Under the pieces are notes generated by a model, which ran no database searches, was not told where the DNA came from, and saw only the letters and a list, made by a program, of their open reading frames with translations. Below are positions 23,895 to 33,657 of a stretch of 64,000 bases of DNA, piece after piece. The stretch's first letter is position 1. Each line of letters begins with the position of its first letter. The position numbers were made by a program, and so were the translations under genes. Origin of the DNA: an uncultured Holdemanella sp. (lineage in GTDB: Bacteria; Bacillota_I; Bacilli_A; Erysipelotrichales; Erysipelotrichaceae); NCBI RefSeq assembly GCF_934754935.1, contig NZ_CAKVJB010000009.1:1-64000 (forward strand), given 5' to 3'.

Positions 23895-25121
23895 TTATAT
23901 TCGTAACAATCTATCGACTCGATGAATCAAATCTTGTTGAATACTAAAATCAACCTCGATACCATCCTCTTTATATTCCTGCTTATGCACCTTACCATTT
24001 GTATGAATATAGTCAAGTACACTGACCTTTTCATATGGAATCAAAACATGTAAAGTTTCCATATGAAATAACTCTTTTTCAATTTCCTGCTTTAAAAATT
24101 CAATACTCGACTTTTCCTTAGCACAAATATAAATACGATTCTCTACACGTTTTGGATATTCAATATTTGTCTGATCACACTTATTGTAGACATACAAGTA
24201 GGGAACATTTTCACACCCAATTTCTTTTAATGTTTCCTCACACACCTGAAGTTTGCTATCCTTATGTTCATTTGAAATATCCACGACTTTTAAGATCAAA
24301 TCCGAAACCACCGCTTCTTCAAGTGTAGAATGAAAGGCCTGCACTAAACTATGTGGTAAATCACTAATAAATCCAACTGTATCACTTAAAGTAAATACAT
24401 TATGATTCTCCGTTTCAATTTGTCGTGTTGAAGTTGTCAAAGTCGCAAACAACATATCCTTTTCAAATACCGATTTCTCTTCATTCACAAATCCATTCAT
24501 AATGCTCGATTTACCTGCATTCGTATATCCTGTAAGTGCTACACTTTTGATCATGCCCTTTTTACGCTGATTTCTCTGCACACTTCTTTGCGTATGGATC
24601 TTATCCAATTCTTTTTCGACAAAATGAATCTTACCCTCAATTCTTCGCGCATCCAGTTCGATTTTCTTTTCTCCCGTTCCCTTGTTTCTAGAACCACCAC
24701 GCTGTCTATCCATATGTTTATAGCTTCCTTGAAGTCTTGGTAATAAATATTTAAGTCTTGCACACTCCACCTGAAGCATACTCTCTTTTGTCTTAGCACG
24801 AGACGCAAAGATTTCTAGAATCAAAGCACTCTTATCCATGACTTCACAATCAAAAAAGTCCGATAAATTTCTTTGTACCGAAGGAGAAATGGCCTCCAAT
24901 ACAAGAACCATACTACATTCTTTGTCTTCGAGAATCCGTTTGACCTCTTCGATCTTACCTGGATTCATATAATACTTTTTATGCGGATGCTCCAGATTTT
25001 GTGATACACTCATACAAATCTCAATATCACAGGCTAGAGCTAATTCTTTCATTTCCTCCATTCTTTCTTCAAAAGAATGGCTTGTGTATGTTTGTACACC
25101 AATCAATATTGCTTTTTCCAT
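23895..25121 (-). CDS. hflX: GTPase HflX
   Basis: 408 residues. An N-terminal HflX domain (VLVLEAISPSVQRNLSDFF and DKSALILEIFASRAKT) and the glycine-rich linker GGSRNKGTGEKKIELDARR precede the G domain: GYTNAGKSS (G1), DTVGF (G3) and NKCD (G4). HflX binds the large ribosomal subunit and splits stalled ribosomes. All GTPase motifs are intact and the length is normal. Monocistronic, convergent with the deoC operon. Confidence 0.96.
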   Translation of the reverse strand: MEKAILIGVQTYTSHSFEERMEEMKELALACDIEICMSVSQNLEHPHKKYYMNPGKIEEVKRILEDKECSMVLVLEAISPSVQRNLSDFFDCEVMDKSALILEIFASRAKTKESMLQVECARLKYLLPRLQGSYKHMDRQRGGSRNKGTGEKKIELDARRIEGKIHFVEKELDKIHTQRSVQRNQRKKGMIKSVALTGYTNAGKSSIMNGFVNEEKSVFEKDMLFATLTTSTRQIETENHNVFTLSDTVGFISDLPHSLVQAFHSTLEEAVVSDLILKVVDISNEHKDSKLQVCEETLKEIGCENVPYLYVYNKCDQTNIEYPKRVENRIYICAKEKSSIEFLKQEIEKELFHMETLHVLIPYEKVSVLDYIHTNGKVHKQEYKEDGIEVDFSIQQDLIHRVDRLLRI

Positions 25122-25177
25122 AAATGTATTTTATCATACGATGCTAAAATGTTATAATATTTCATGAGGTGAAATCC

Positions 25178-26053
25178 ATGAAAATTGCTTATTTAATGCA
25201 CTATATGAAAAATAATTTTGAAGAAATAACAGAAAATCTAGATATATTGATCAATCAAGGAGACGATGTTTATATTATGGTAAACGATGATGATCTACGT
25301 GATGATTTGATTCTATCCTATTGTGATACACCAAATCTACATGTTGCCCACCATCAACAAACCGCTCTTCCAGCCGATATGTCACTACCAAGAGGATTTA
25401 TCGTATTGATGAAAGATGCTCTAGAATATGAAAAAGAAGATGGGTCCTTTACTTATGATCGTTTCATTATTATGACAGATGGTATGATCCCTACAAAATC
25501 TAAAGCGAAACTTGTCGAATATTTAGAAGCACATGAAGATGAAGATATCTATTATGAAGTAGATAATTCAGATGATAATGAAGAAGTTAAGAAAAGATTT
25601 GAAAACTATGCCTTCTTTACAAACTCTTATGATTTCCAAAAATCAAAAACCATTCGTGCTATGAACAAAATGACATCCAGTCTTGTTCATTCCTTTAAAA
25701 AACGTGAAATTGAAGACACAATCTATATCAGCTATCCTTGGTTTGTACTTACACATGAAAGTGCTCAAGCCTTGGCCGATAATCTAGCCTATTGTTCAAA
25801 TACATTTAAAATGTGTTTATATCCAGAAGAAATGGCTATTGCGACAATGTTACATAAATTCTCAGATGTAAATCATCATAATGAAAACATTTGGGCAACC
25901 GGAAAAGATGGAGAATACAAACTTCAAAAACCTATGGAAAATGTAGAATTGGAAGCAATTAAGGATTCTACTTATTTTGCAGCTCTAGCTCATAGTGATG
26001 ATAATCTTCAAGTTTATGAAGATTATTTTGATGCCTACACATGCGAATCGTAA
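25178..26053 (+). CDS. GT14-like (core-2/I-branching type) glycosyltransferase family protein
   Basis: About 291 residues from the ATG at 25178 (MKIAYLMHYMKNNFEEITEN), preceded by GAGGTG. The start, the VYIMVNDDDLRDDL segment, then SLPRGFIVLMKDALEY and FIIMTDGMIPTKSKAKL follow the beta-1,6-N-acetylglucosaminyltransferase (GT14) order, and YISYPWFVLTHESAQALADN is the late family motif. It probably adds a sugar to a surface glycan, but the acceptor is unknown. Its end overlaps the phosphoesterase gene by 13 bases. Confidence 0.65.
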   Translation: MKIAYLMHYMKNNFEEITENLDILINQGDDVYIMVNDDDLRDDLILSYCDTPNLHVAHHQQTALPADMSLPRGFIVLMKDALEYEKEDGSFTYDRFIIMTDGMIPTKSKAKLVEYLEAHEDEDIYYEVDNSDDNEEVKKRFENYAFFTNSYDFQKSKTIRAMNKMTSSLVHSFKKREIEDTIYISYPWFVLTHESAQALADNLAYCSNTFKMCLYPEEMAIATMLHKFSDVNHHNENIWATGKDGEYKLQKPMENVELEAIKDSTYFAALAHSDDNLQVYEDYFDAYTCES

Positions 26054-26535
26054 TTGTTTCAGATAATCATGGCAATCCGGATATCCTAAAAATTCTTTAT
26101 CACATCTATTCTTCACTCTATAAAGAAGATGTGAAATTTATTCATTTAGGAGATTCCCAAGCTACAAATATCAATGATTTAAACGGATTCATATGTGTCA
26201 AAGGAAATAATGATACATTAGATTTACCCATACGCCAAAGATTAACAATTCTAGACAAACGCATCCATTTTTCCCATGGAGATGAAGGTTTGGATGAAAT
26301 CAAAAAAGATATCGATCACCATCATCCCGATATCTATCTTTATGGACATACACATTTAGTCAAAGAACAAGTCTACAACAATTGTCTGATTCTAAATCCT
26401 GGCTCCATCACCCTTCCTAGAGATGACTGGCATGGATCGTATATCATTCTAACAATCGATAAGAAAGTCACATATAAAGTAGTTCGAATCCATGTAGAAA
26501 CTTTCTTAAAACACTATCAATGCTTCATTGAATAA
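26041..26535 (+). CDS. YfcE/MJ0936-type metallophosphoesterase
   Basis: 164 residues with the calcineurin-like set: SDNHG (motif 1), LGDS (2), KGNND (3), SHGD (4) and GHTH (5), all metal ligands present. Small enzymes of this type hydrolyse phosphodiesters; the physiological substrate is unknown. The 13-base overlap with the glycosyltransferase gene suggests coupled translation. Followed at once by a strong terminator shared with galE. Confidence 0.92.
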   Translation: MRIVIVSDNHGNPDILKILYHIYSSLYKEDVKFIHLGDSQATNINDLNGFICVKGNNDTLDLPIRQRLTILDKRIHFSHGDEGLDEIKKDIDHHHPDIYLYGHTHLVKEQVYNNCLILNPGSITLPRDDWHGSYIILTIDKKVTYKVVRIHVETFLKHYQCFIE

Positions 26536-26566
26536 GGCAGCCAAATCCTTGGCTGCCTGTTTTCTT
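26535..26566. terminator. Bidirectional terminator between the phosphoesterase gene and galE
   Basis: AGGCAGCCAA and TTGGCTGCCT form a perfect 10-bp stem with a 4-base loop and a T-rich tail on the plus side. It lies between convergent operons. Confidence 0.85.
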
Positions 26567-26570
26567 TAAT

Positions 26571-27572
26571 TTATTTAATAAATTGTTTCGCAAAATTCCA
26601 TGTATCTCTACACATATCATCTAGATTCTTTTCAGCTACCCAGCCAAGCTGTTCTTTAGCTCTTGTAGGATCTGCGTAGCAAGTCGCAATATCTCCTGCA
26701 CGTCTTGGTTTGATGACATAAGGAATCTTGATTCCATTTACTCTTTCAAAAGCATGTACAATATCTAATACACTATACCCTTTACCTGTTCCTAAGTTAC
26801 AAATATGAACACCAGGCGTATTGTATTTTTCAATCGCTAATACATGACCCTTTGCCAAGTCAACCACATGAATATAGTCACGAACACCCGTTCCATCCGG
26901 TGTATCATAATCATCGCCAAATACACCAAGTTCTTTAAGTTCTCCAGTAGCTACCTTCATAATATAAGGCATCAAGTTATTTGGGATTCCCTTTGGATTT
27001 TCACCAATCAATCCAGACTCATGCGCTCCAATTGGATTGAAATAACGAAGTAAAGTTACACTCATTTCTGGATTTGCGAATTGCACATCCTTTAAAATTC
27101 TTTCCATCATAGCCTTTGTTGAGCCATATGGATTCGTAGTAACACCTAGCTTACAGTCTTCTGTTAAAGGAACCACTTCAGGATCTCCATAAACAGTAGC
27201 ACTTGAACTAAACACAATACTTGGCACATGATACTTCTTCATCATCTTGGCAACCACTAAAGTAGTCATCAAGTTGTTTGTATAATACTCAATTGGCTTT
27301 TGAACACTTTCACCAACCGCTTTAAAAGCCGCACAATGAATGACCGCATCCAGTTTATTTTCCTTAAATACAGATTCCGTCTTTTCTTCATCTAACACAT
27401 TAAATTCATAAAACTTAACATGCTTTCCTGTAATCTTATAGATTGAATCCAATACATCTGGTTTTGAATTTGAGAAATCATCGATCACGACAACATCATA
27501 ACCACTTTCTAATAATTCAACACAAATATGACTACCAATATATCCGGTTCCACCTGTTACTAAAATATTCAT
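26571..27572 (-). CDS. galE: UDP-glucose 4-epimerase
   Basis: 333 residues. NAD-binding VTGGTGYIGSHICVELL at the start, SSATVYG with the catalytic Ser, and YGSTKAMMERIL with the Tyr-x-x-x-Lys. It interconverts UDP-galactose and UDP-glucose, the last step of the Leloir pathway, and supplies UDP-galactose. Last gene of galT-galM-galK-galE; its start overlaps the galK stop by one base. Confidence 0.97.
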   Translation of the reverse strand: MNILVTGGTGYIGSHICVELLESGYDVVVIDDFSNSKPDVLDSIYKITGKHVKFYEFNVLDEEKTESVFKENKLDAVIHCAAFKAVGESVQKPIEYYTNNLMTTLVVAKMMKKYHVPSIVFSSSATVYGDPEVVPLTEDCKLGVTTNPYGSTKAMMERILKDVQFANPEMSVTLLRYFNPIGAHESGLIGENPKGIPNNLMPYIMKVATGELKELGVFGDDYDTPDGTGVRDYIHVVDLAKGHVLAIEKYNTPGVHICNLGTGKGYSVLDIVHAFERVNGIKIPYVIKPRRAGDIATCYADPTRAKEQLGWVAEKNLDDMCRDTWNFAKQFIK

Positions 27573-28852
27573 TAGTCAATAACCTTGCAGCCACCTAATT
27601 TTCTTACTTTTAAAATATGGCAGCTTCCCTTTCCAAATACTTTTTCAATTTCTTCTTTATATGTTTCTACATAGCCATTTTCAACAAAGGCCTGAATCGT
27701 TCCGGCAAAACCTCCACCATGAACACGACATACGCCATGATCTTTTAAAATCATTTCAGACATAGCTAAACCTAAAGATACAGCCTGATTCTTATAGTCA
27801 AAGTCTGCATATACGTTTTGAAGGAACTTGTAGCTTGAATCACCTGATTCTTGAATCAATGTTTTAAAGCCTTCAAAATCATCATGATTCAATCGTTCTA
27901 CGATTGTATTGACACGTCTATTTTCATTGAAGAAATGAATTGCTCTTAAGATGGCACGATCATTATTTAAAGCTGTTCTTAATTCAGCTATTTTTGAATA
28001 GAATTCTGTTTCATCAACTTCACGAAGTACTTCCTTACCAAAATAGTGAGCTACCTCTTTCATTTCTTGTGGTACTGCACCATAGGCATCGGTTAAATCG
28101 GCATGACTTCCCTTTGTATCTACAATACATAAACTGTGATCATATTTTGAGAAATCAACATTCACACTATTTACAATTGGATTTGAAGTATCTTTAAAGT
28201 CAATTGAAATAAGCCCACCAACAGCACATGCACATTGATCCATCAATCCACATGGTTTTCCAAAATATACGTTTTCTGCATATTGACCCACTTTGGCAAT
28301 CGTAACCATATCGATCTTCATATCATTGTATAATCCATCAATAATTGTACCAATAATAGTTTCAAATGCAGCTGAACTCGATAAACCTGCACCCATTAAT
28401 ACATCACTTGTGATAAATGCAGTAAATCCACCTACGTTATAACCTAATTCTTTTAATTTAGAAACGACTCCACGAATCAAAGCTTCACTTGTTCCTAATT
28501 CATTTTCTTTTTTATCTAAATCATTTAAATCAATTGGCTGAATATCAAATTCATCAGAAATCACTTTGATTACATTCTCTTGTTTAGATACAATTCCAAT
28601 CGCATCTAAGTTGATAGATCCTGCAAGTACACAACCATGTTGGTGGTCTGTATGATTTCCTGAAATTTCACTTCTTCCAGCCGCACTATAAATACTAACT
28701 TCATCATCTCCAAATAATGTTTGGTATTTATCTAATGCAGCTACATAACGTTGTTTTTGATAATCTAATAAACTTGGATCTGCATATAGATCTTCAATCA
28801 ATGCATCATATTTTCCTGCTAAAACTTGTTCTTTAATTTCTGTTGTTTTCAT
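27572..28852 (-). CDS. galK: Galactokinase
   Basis: 426 residues. GHMP kinase: substrate motif GRSEISGNHTDHQHG near residues 60-74, the ATP-binding DVLMGAGLSSSAAFE, and C-terminal GVCRVHGGGFAGTIQAF. It phosphorylates galactose to galactose 1-phosphate. Slightly longer than the usual ~390, within the range of Firmicutes/Erysipelotrichia forms. Overlaps galM by 4 bases. Confidence 0.96.
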   Translation of the reverse strand: MKTTEIKEQVLAGKYDALIEDLYADPSLLDYQKQRYVAALDKYQTLFGDDEVSIYSAAGRSEISGNHTDHQHGCVLAGSINLDAIGIVSKQENVIKVISDEFDIQPIDLNDLDKKENELGTSEALIRGVVSKLKELGYNVGGFTAFITSDVLMGAGLSSSAAFETIIGTIIDGLYNDMKIDMVTIAKVGQYAENVYFGKPCGLMDQCACAVGGLISIDFKDTSNPIVNSVNVDFSKYDHSLCIVDTKGSHADLTDAYGAVPQEMKEVAHYFGKEVLREVDETEFYSKIAELRTALNNDRAILRAIHFFNENRRVNTIVERLNHDDFEGFKTLIQESGDSSYKFLQNVYADFDYKNQAVSLGLAMSEMILKDHGVCRVHGGGFAGTIQAFVENGYVETYKEEIEKVFGKGSCHILKVRKLGGCKVID

Positions 28853-29862
28853 TTTCTTACCTCAAATGTATATGTTGTTTCTTCTTTAAATACTTGTCCT
28901 GCTTTTAATAACACTTTTGGATTCTCTTCTTTATGAATCGAATCGGCGATATAACTTGTTTCAATACACAATCCATCTTGTGGATGCATGATCTTTCCAT
29001 ATTTATCTGTCTGTCCATCTAAATAGTTGGCACTATAGATTTGTGCTGTTGGATACGTAGTCGATACTTTTAATTCAATGCCACTTAATGGGCTATATAA
29101 ACATACTTGATTTTCTTTTGTATCAAATACATATGGATGATCATATCCTCTTGCACTAATTAATTGTTCATCCTCTGCATGAATAGAATCTCCAATTCTT
29201 TTTTCTGTATTAAAATCAAATGCCGTATCCTTCACATCTTTTAATTCACCTGTATATAAACCATCTGGATCCACACAACCAAATTTAGATGCGGAAATGC
29301 GTAATGTATGATCATCAATATTCGATGCATGTCCATTTAAATTAAAATAGCCATGGTTTGTGATATTGATCAAAGTATCCTTGTCACTGACTCCACTATA
29401 TTGAATATGAAGACTTGCACCATCCAACCAATAGATCGCATAGAAATCTAAAGTTCCTGGATAGCCTTCTTCTCCGTCTTTTGATACATAATGGAATTTA
29501 ATGCCATCTTCAATCAAAGAATAATCAAATACTTTATAAGAGAATCCTTCAATGCCTCCATGTAGTGAGTTAGGACCATTATTGATAGGTACATGATATT
29601 CTGTGCCATTGATTGTGAATGTACCTTTTTCAATACGATTACAAACGCGTCCTACTAAAGCATTCAAATAAGTGCCATCTCGTTTTTGATAGTCACTTAC
29701 ATTTTCAAATCCTAAAATACAATCACAATCTTGATCATTCTTATCTTTTGTTACGATTTTTAATAAAGTACAACCAAAGTTTGTGACTTCTACAGTTAAG
29801 TGTGAATTGGAAATCGATAATACATCAATTCCATTCTCTAATCTTTCTTTTACCTCTACCAT
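28849..29862 (-). CDS. galM: Aldose 1-epimerase (mutarotase)
   Basis: 337 residues. NITNHGYFNLNGH carries the catalytic His, and QDGLCIETSYIADSIH the late catalytic Glu region; NALVGRVCNRIEKGTF is the early family motif. It converts beta- to alpha-galactose for GalK. It starts inside the end of galT (7-base overlap). Confidence 0.95.
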   Translation of the reverse strand: MVEVKERLENGIDVLSISNSHLTVEVTNFGCTLLKIVTKDKNDQDCDCILGFENVSDYQKRDGTYLNALVGRVCNRIEKGTFTINGTEYHVPINNGPNSLHGGIEGFSYKVFDYSLIEDGIKFHYVSKDGEEGYPGTLDFYAIYWLDGASLHIQYSGVSDKDTLINITNHGYFNLNGHASNIDDHTLRISASKFGCVDPDGLYTGELKDVKDTAFDFNTEKRIGDSIHAEDEQLISARGYDHPYVFDTKENQVCLYSPLSGIELKVSTTYPTAQIYSANYLDGQTDKYGKIMHPQDGLCIETSYIADSIHKEENPKVLLKAGQVFKEETTYTFEVRK

Positions 29863-31319
29863 AATGTCTTTACAAATCGGCTAAAGCCGTCCATCCCTTC
29901 ATCATCCATTTTATATACACCCGCATTCTCTAATACAGATACGAATTTCTTTGTGACTTCCATTTCCATAAATGTATCAATATTTGTATAAGTACATGTC
30001 TTTAGGTGTTCATACCATTCTTTGTGTTTTTCAAGTTCTGGATAAGAATCAAAATCTGCTTTTCCAGATAAACATAATTTAATTTCTTCTAACTCCGTTT
30101 TTAATCGTGCTGGTAAAATAGCCAATCCCATAACTTCGATCAAACCAATATTTTCTTTTTTGATATGATGATGCTCTGAGTGAGGATGGAAGATTCCTAA
30201 TGGATATTCTTCTGTCGTACGATTGTTACGAAGTACTACATCCATTTGATACTTACCATCTTTCTTTCTAACGATTGGTGTTACGGTATTATGACGAACG
30301 CCATCTTCATTTGCGATAATATCTAAGCTTTCATCACTGTATGTACACCATGTTTCAAAAATATGAGTAGCTAAATCTAACACAGATTCTTTAGAACTTG
30401 ATGTTAATCGAAGTGTAGATAGTGGCCAATACAACATATCCACTTGTACATCCTTATATGTATAGCTCTTAACAACCTTGGCATCTTCCATTGGGAAATG
30501 GTGTCTTCCACCTTGGTAGTGATCATGACTTAAAATAGATCCACCAACAATCGGTAAATCTGCATTGCTTCCAATCATATAGTGTGGGAATTTATCAATA
30601 AATGCGAATAAATTCTCAAATGTTGTACGATTTATCTTCATTGGAGTATGTTCACTATTAAATACGATACAGTGTTCGTTATAGTATACATATGGTGAAT
30701 ACTGTAAATTGTATGTATGTCCATTTAAATCTAACGGAATAATACGATGTGTCTGTCTTGCTGGATGATTTAAGTTTCCGGCAAAACCAACATTTTCTTT
30801 ACACAATAAACATGCAGGATATGAAGTACTTACCGCATTTTTCGCCTTTGCGATTTCCTTTGGATCCTTTTCTGGCTTTGATAAGTTGATTGTGATCTGA
30901 ATATCACCATACTTAAAGAAATGTGAGAAACTGATATTCTTATCAATTCTTGATTTACGAATGTAGTTTGAATCAATGCTTAACTTATAAAAGTAATCTG
31001 TTGCACTTTTTGGATCAGAAGAGTATAAACCATTAAAAGTATTCACAACTTCACTAGGTCTAGGCATTACACAATTCATAATACGAGTATCTAATAAATC
31101 TCTTTCAGTTACAGTATCCTGAATCGTACCTTTTTCAACTGCATAATCCAACATAAAATCTAAAATCTCATAGATTGAACAATCTTCTACTTCTTCTTTT
31201 TTAAATTCATTGATGCCAAATAGGTCGATCAATAAATTTGCGCAATAATCATAATCATAATCTTCAATCATTCCATTTTTTAGAGCATACTCTAATAATT
31301 GGTTAATTTTTGTGTTCAT
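29856..31319 (-). CDS. galT: UDP-glucose--hexose-1-phosphate uridylyltransferase (Firmicutes class GalT)
   Basis: About 487 residues from the ATG at 31319 (MNTKINQLLEYALKNGMIED) with AAGGAGA; in-frame starts further up have weaker sites. Transfers UMP from UDP-glucose to galactose 1-phosphate. The length and the N-terminal helical domain are those of the Bacillus/Lactobacillus GalT class. The conserved region YFNSEHTPMKINRTTF and the HDHYQGGRHHFPME segment hold the His cluster. First gene of the Leloir operon. Confidence 0.95.
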   Translation of the reverse strand: MNTKINQLLEYALKNGMIEDYDYDYCANLLIDLFGINEFKKEEVEDCSIYEILDFMLDYAVEKGTIQDTVTERDLLDTRIMNCVMPRPSEVVNTFNGLYSSDPKSATDYFYKLSIDSNYIRKSRIDKNISFSHFFKYGDIQITINLSKPEKDPKEIAKAKNAVSTSYPACLLCKENVGFAGNLNHPARQTHRIIPLDLNGHTYNLQYSPYVYYNEHCIVFNSEHTPMKINRTTFENLFAFIDKFPHYMIGSNADLPIVGGSILSHDHYQGGRHHFPMEDAKVVKSYTYKDVQVDMLYWPLSTLRLTSSSKESVLDLATHIFETWCTYSDESLDIIANEDGVRHNTVTPIVRKKDGKYQMDVVLRNNRTTEEYPLGIFHPHSEHHHIKKENIGLIEVMGLAILPARLKTELEEIKLCLSGKADFDSYPELEKHKEWYEHLKTCTYTNIDTFMEMEVTKKFVSVLENAGVYKMDDEGMDGFSRFVKTLW

Positions 31320-31445
31320 TATTTCTCCTTCCATATAAACAAAATCAATCATTTTTATCACAACCAAATCCTATTTTTCACTACACTATAACGATCAATT
31401 TAATGCAAATTTGGTTATAAATATAAGATTTGCCCATTTAATTTT

Positions 31446-31560
31446 AGTGTAAGCGTTTTCTTTATCTGTGTCAACATATTCAAACAACAATTTGAACGCA
31501 GATGTTAGATTTAGGTTTGAAACCTTGATTATTTGTTTGTTTTTGTTTATTTGATGTTTT
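31446..31560 (-). promoter_or_regulatory. gal operon promoter with cre site and DeoR-type motif
   Basis: TTGACA (31469-31474), 17-base spacer, TACACT (31446-31451). The perfect cre match TGTAAGCGTTTTCT (31448-31461) fills the -10 and spacer, so CcpA would block it on preferred sugars. Just upstream of the -35 is TGTTTGAATATG, matching the lac promoter, and a T-rich TTTGTTTGTTTTTGTTTATT at 31535-31555 also has a counterpart there. The 130-base leader before galT shows no clear structure. Confidence 0.8.
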
Positions 31561-31572
31561 ATTTATAGAAAA

Positions 31573-31600
31573 AGCCATTCTGGTATGAATGGCTCTTATT
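31573..31600 (-). terminator. Terminator of the lac operon
   Basis: On the minus strand AGCCATTC and GAATGGCT form an 8-bp stem with a 6-base loop, followed by TTTTTCT, 4-20 bases after the HAD gene stop. Confidence 0.8.
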
Positions 31601-32252
31601 TAAAATTCTCAAAAGAATCAATCACTTGTGTAACTCCAGGAAGCTTTTCGTATTCTTCTTTTTTGTTGGCTGAATCCACAACGACTATATTGTGACATCC
31701 TGCTTTATAAGCATTTGAAATTCCACTAACACTATCTTCAATAATTAAACAATCTTGAATATCCACACCAATATTATTGGCAGCCTTTTTAAACATTGCG
31801 ACTTTATTTTCATACGATCCATCATCATAGACAATCATAGATGGCTCAATCCATTTGTCTAGATGAAACGATTCGACAAAGAAATCAATATTCGGCTTGA
31901 TAGATGCAGATGCAATCGTGAATGGGATGTTTGATTCTTTTAAATAATCAAAATATGCTTCAGCTCCCTTTACTAAATGAAATGTTGCCTGATCCTCTTT
32001 ACAAAATTGGCGATAATATTCTTCTTTTAACTGCGAATATTTTTCCATTTCAGATGGATCACACGTTCCACCAAACATATATTCAACAACTTTATTGTTT
32101 GGTACACCATTAATATGTACATGAAGTTCTTCTTCATCAATTCCATGATGACGAATATCTTGTGATATTTTTGACCATGCCAAAATATGTTTTGGATTGT
32201 CAAAAAACAATGTTCCATTAAAATCAAATATTACGCCTTTATATTTATGCAT
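31596..32252 (-). CDS. HAD-superfamily hydrolase, beta-phosphoglucomutase-like subgroup
   Basis: About 218 residues from the ATG at 32252 (MHKYKGVIFDFNGTLFF), AGAGGTT upstream, 2 bases after the lacG stop. HAD motif I is DFNGT rather than DxDGT: Asn replaces the usual general-acid Asp, a variant I associate with one HAD subgroup. Motif II is IASAS, motif III uses Lys in ENKVAMFKK and motif IV is IIEDSVSGISNA. Cap type C1. As the last gene of the lac operon it may act on a sugar phosphate such as galactose 6-phosphate; this is inferred from context only. Confidence 0.85.
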   Translation of the reverse strand: MHKYKGVIFDFNGTLFFDNPKHILAWSKISQDIRHHGIDEEELHVHINGVPNNKVVEYMFGGTCDPSEMEKYSQLKEEYYRQFCKEDQATFHLVKGAEAYFDYLKESNIPFTIASASIKPNIDFFVESFHLDKWIEPSMIVYDDGSYENKVAMFKKAANNIGVDIQDCLIIEDSVSGISNAYKAGCHNIVVVDSANKKEEYEKLPGVTQVIDSFENFK

Positions 32253-32254
32253 TA

Positions 32255-33655
32255 TTAAACCTCTTTTGCATCTATTACTTGTCTGTACCAATACGCACTC
32301 AATTTTGGATAACGTTTTTGTGTTTCATAATCCACATAGAATAAACCATAACGTTTGTTGTATCCATTAGACCATGAGAATACATCCATTAGTGACCAAA
32401 CAAAATATCCTTTGACATTTGCTCCGTCTTCAACTGATTTTAACAACCATTCCAAATGTTGTTTAATATAATCGATTCTTGGTTCATCAAAGATAATTCC
32501 ATCTTCAAAATCATCTTTATATCCCATACCATTTTCTGTGATATAGATTGCTTTATAGTTTGGATATTGATTTTTGATACGCATAATCATGTCATACATA
32601 CCTTCTGGATAAATCAACCAGTCCCAGTCAGTAGTAGGAATACCTTCTTTGAATACACGTTCTCCTACGCCTTTTAATTTAAATTTCTTTGTTCCTTTTT
32701 CACCTGTACCATTGTGATGAATTTCATTTTCACCATTATATGCTTTGATAAAATGACTCTGATAATGATTCATTCCTAGATAACAATTATATTGTGCAGC
32801 TTCTTCCATAATCTCAATATCTTTTGCATCTACACTAAATTCTCCACCATTCATTTTTACTAAATCCTGGATTACTGACATTGTTTCTTCTGTGTATCTT
32901 CCTAAGAAAGTTGCATCCAATAAGAACTGGTTTGCTAAAATGTCCTCTTTTTTTGCTGCAAGTACATCTTCTGGATTGTTCGGATCTAAAGGATATTTAG
33001 TTTCTAAAGAATGGATAACACCAATCTGTCCTTTATAATTTCCCTTGTGGAATTCAAGCACAGCCTTCGCATGCGCAACCATCATGCCATGCATTGACTT
33101 AACAGCTGAAGTGATATCATATGTAATACATGGAGGGAATGTTCCTTCAATATATTGGTTGGTAGCAATTGGCCATACTTCATTAAATGTGAACCAATAA
33201 GTTACTTCGTCTTTATATTCTTCAAAACAGAATTTTGCATATTCAACAAATGCATCAATTGTTTCTCGATTCAAGAAATCTCCATTGCGATGCAAAGCAT
33301 CAGGTGTATCAAAATGATGAAGAGTTACATAAGGTTCAACTCCATTTTTATGACATTCCTGGAATACTCTGTGATAAAAATCTACACCTTCTTGATTGAT
33401 TTTACCCTTTCCTTCCGGAAAGATGCGTGACCATGCAATGGAAATACGAATAGCGCCAATATGAAATTGATTGCATAATTTTAAATCCACTGGATACTTA
33501 TGGTAAAAATCACTAGCTGGATCTGCTTTAAAACGCCCTTGTTTTTCTAAATAATCATCCCAAGCCACTTTTCCTTTACCATATTCTCGTGTACTACCTT
33601 CACACTGATATGCAGCAGTAGCACCACCAAATACAAAATCTTCAGCAAATTTCAT
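32255..33655 (-). CDS. lacG: 6-phospho-beta-galactosidase
   Basis: 466 residues, GH1 family. The start KFAEDFVFGGATAAYQCEGS, TFNEVWP with the acid/base Glu and YITENGMGYKD with the nucleophile Glu are visible. It cleaves lactose 6'-phosphate to glucose and galactose 6-phosphate. Similarity to LacG rather than BglA is suggested by the N-terminal segment DYLEKQGRFKADPASDFYH and by the lactose-type PTS next to it. Lies between lacE (2-base gap) and the HAD gene. Confidence 0.93.
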   Translation of the reverse strand: MKFAEDFVFGGATAAYQCEGSTREYGKGKVAWDDYLEKQGRFKADPASDFYHKYPVDLKLCNQFHIGAIRISIAWSRIFPEGKGKINQEGVDFYHRVFQECHKNGVEPYVTLHHFDTPDALHRNGDFLNRETIDAFVEYAKFCFEEYKDEVTYWFTFNEVWPIATNQYIEGTFPPCITYDITSAVKSMHGMMVAHAKAVLEFHKGNYKGQIGVIHSLETKYPLDPNNPEDVLAAKKEDILANQFLLDATFLGRYTEETMSVIQDLVKMNGGEFSVDAKDIEIMEEAAQYNCYLGMNHYQSHFIKAYNGENEIHHNGTGEKGTKKFKLKGVGERVFKEGIPTTDWDWLIYPEGMYDMIMRIKNQYPNYKAIYITENGMGYKDDFEDGIIFDEPRIDYIKQHLEWLLKSVEDGANVKGYFVWSLMDVFSWSNGYNKRYGLFYVDYETQKRYPKLSAYWYRQVIDAKEV

Positions 33656-33657
33656 AG

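Noticed and set aside
32255..33655. 6-phospho-beta-glucosidase (BglA) for the GH1 gene
   Set aside because: The N-terminal segment and the lactose-type LacE/LacF partners favour LacG, though dual activity is possible.
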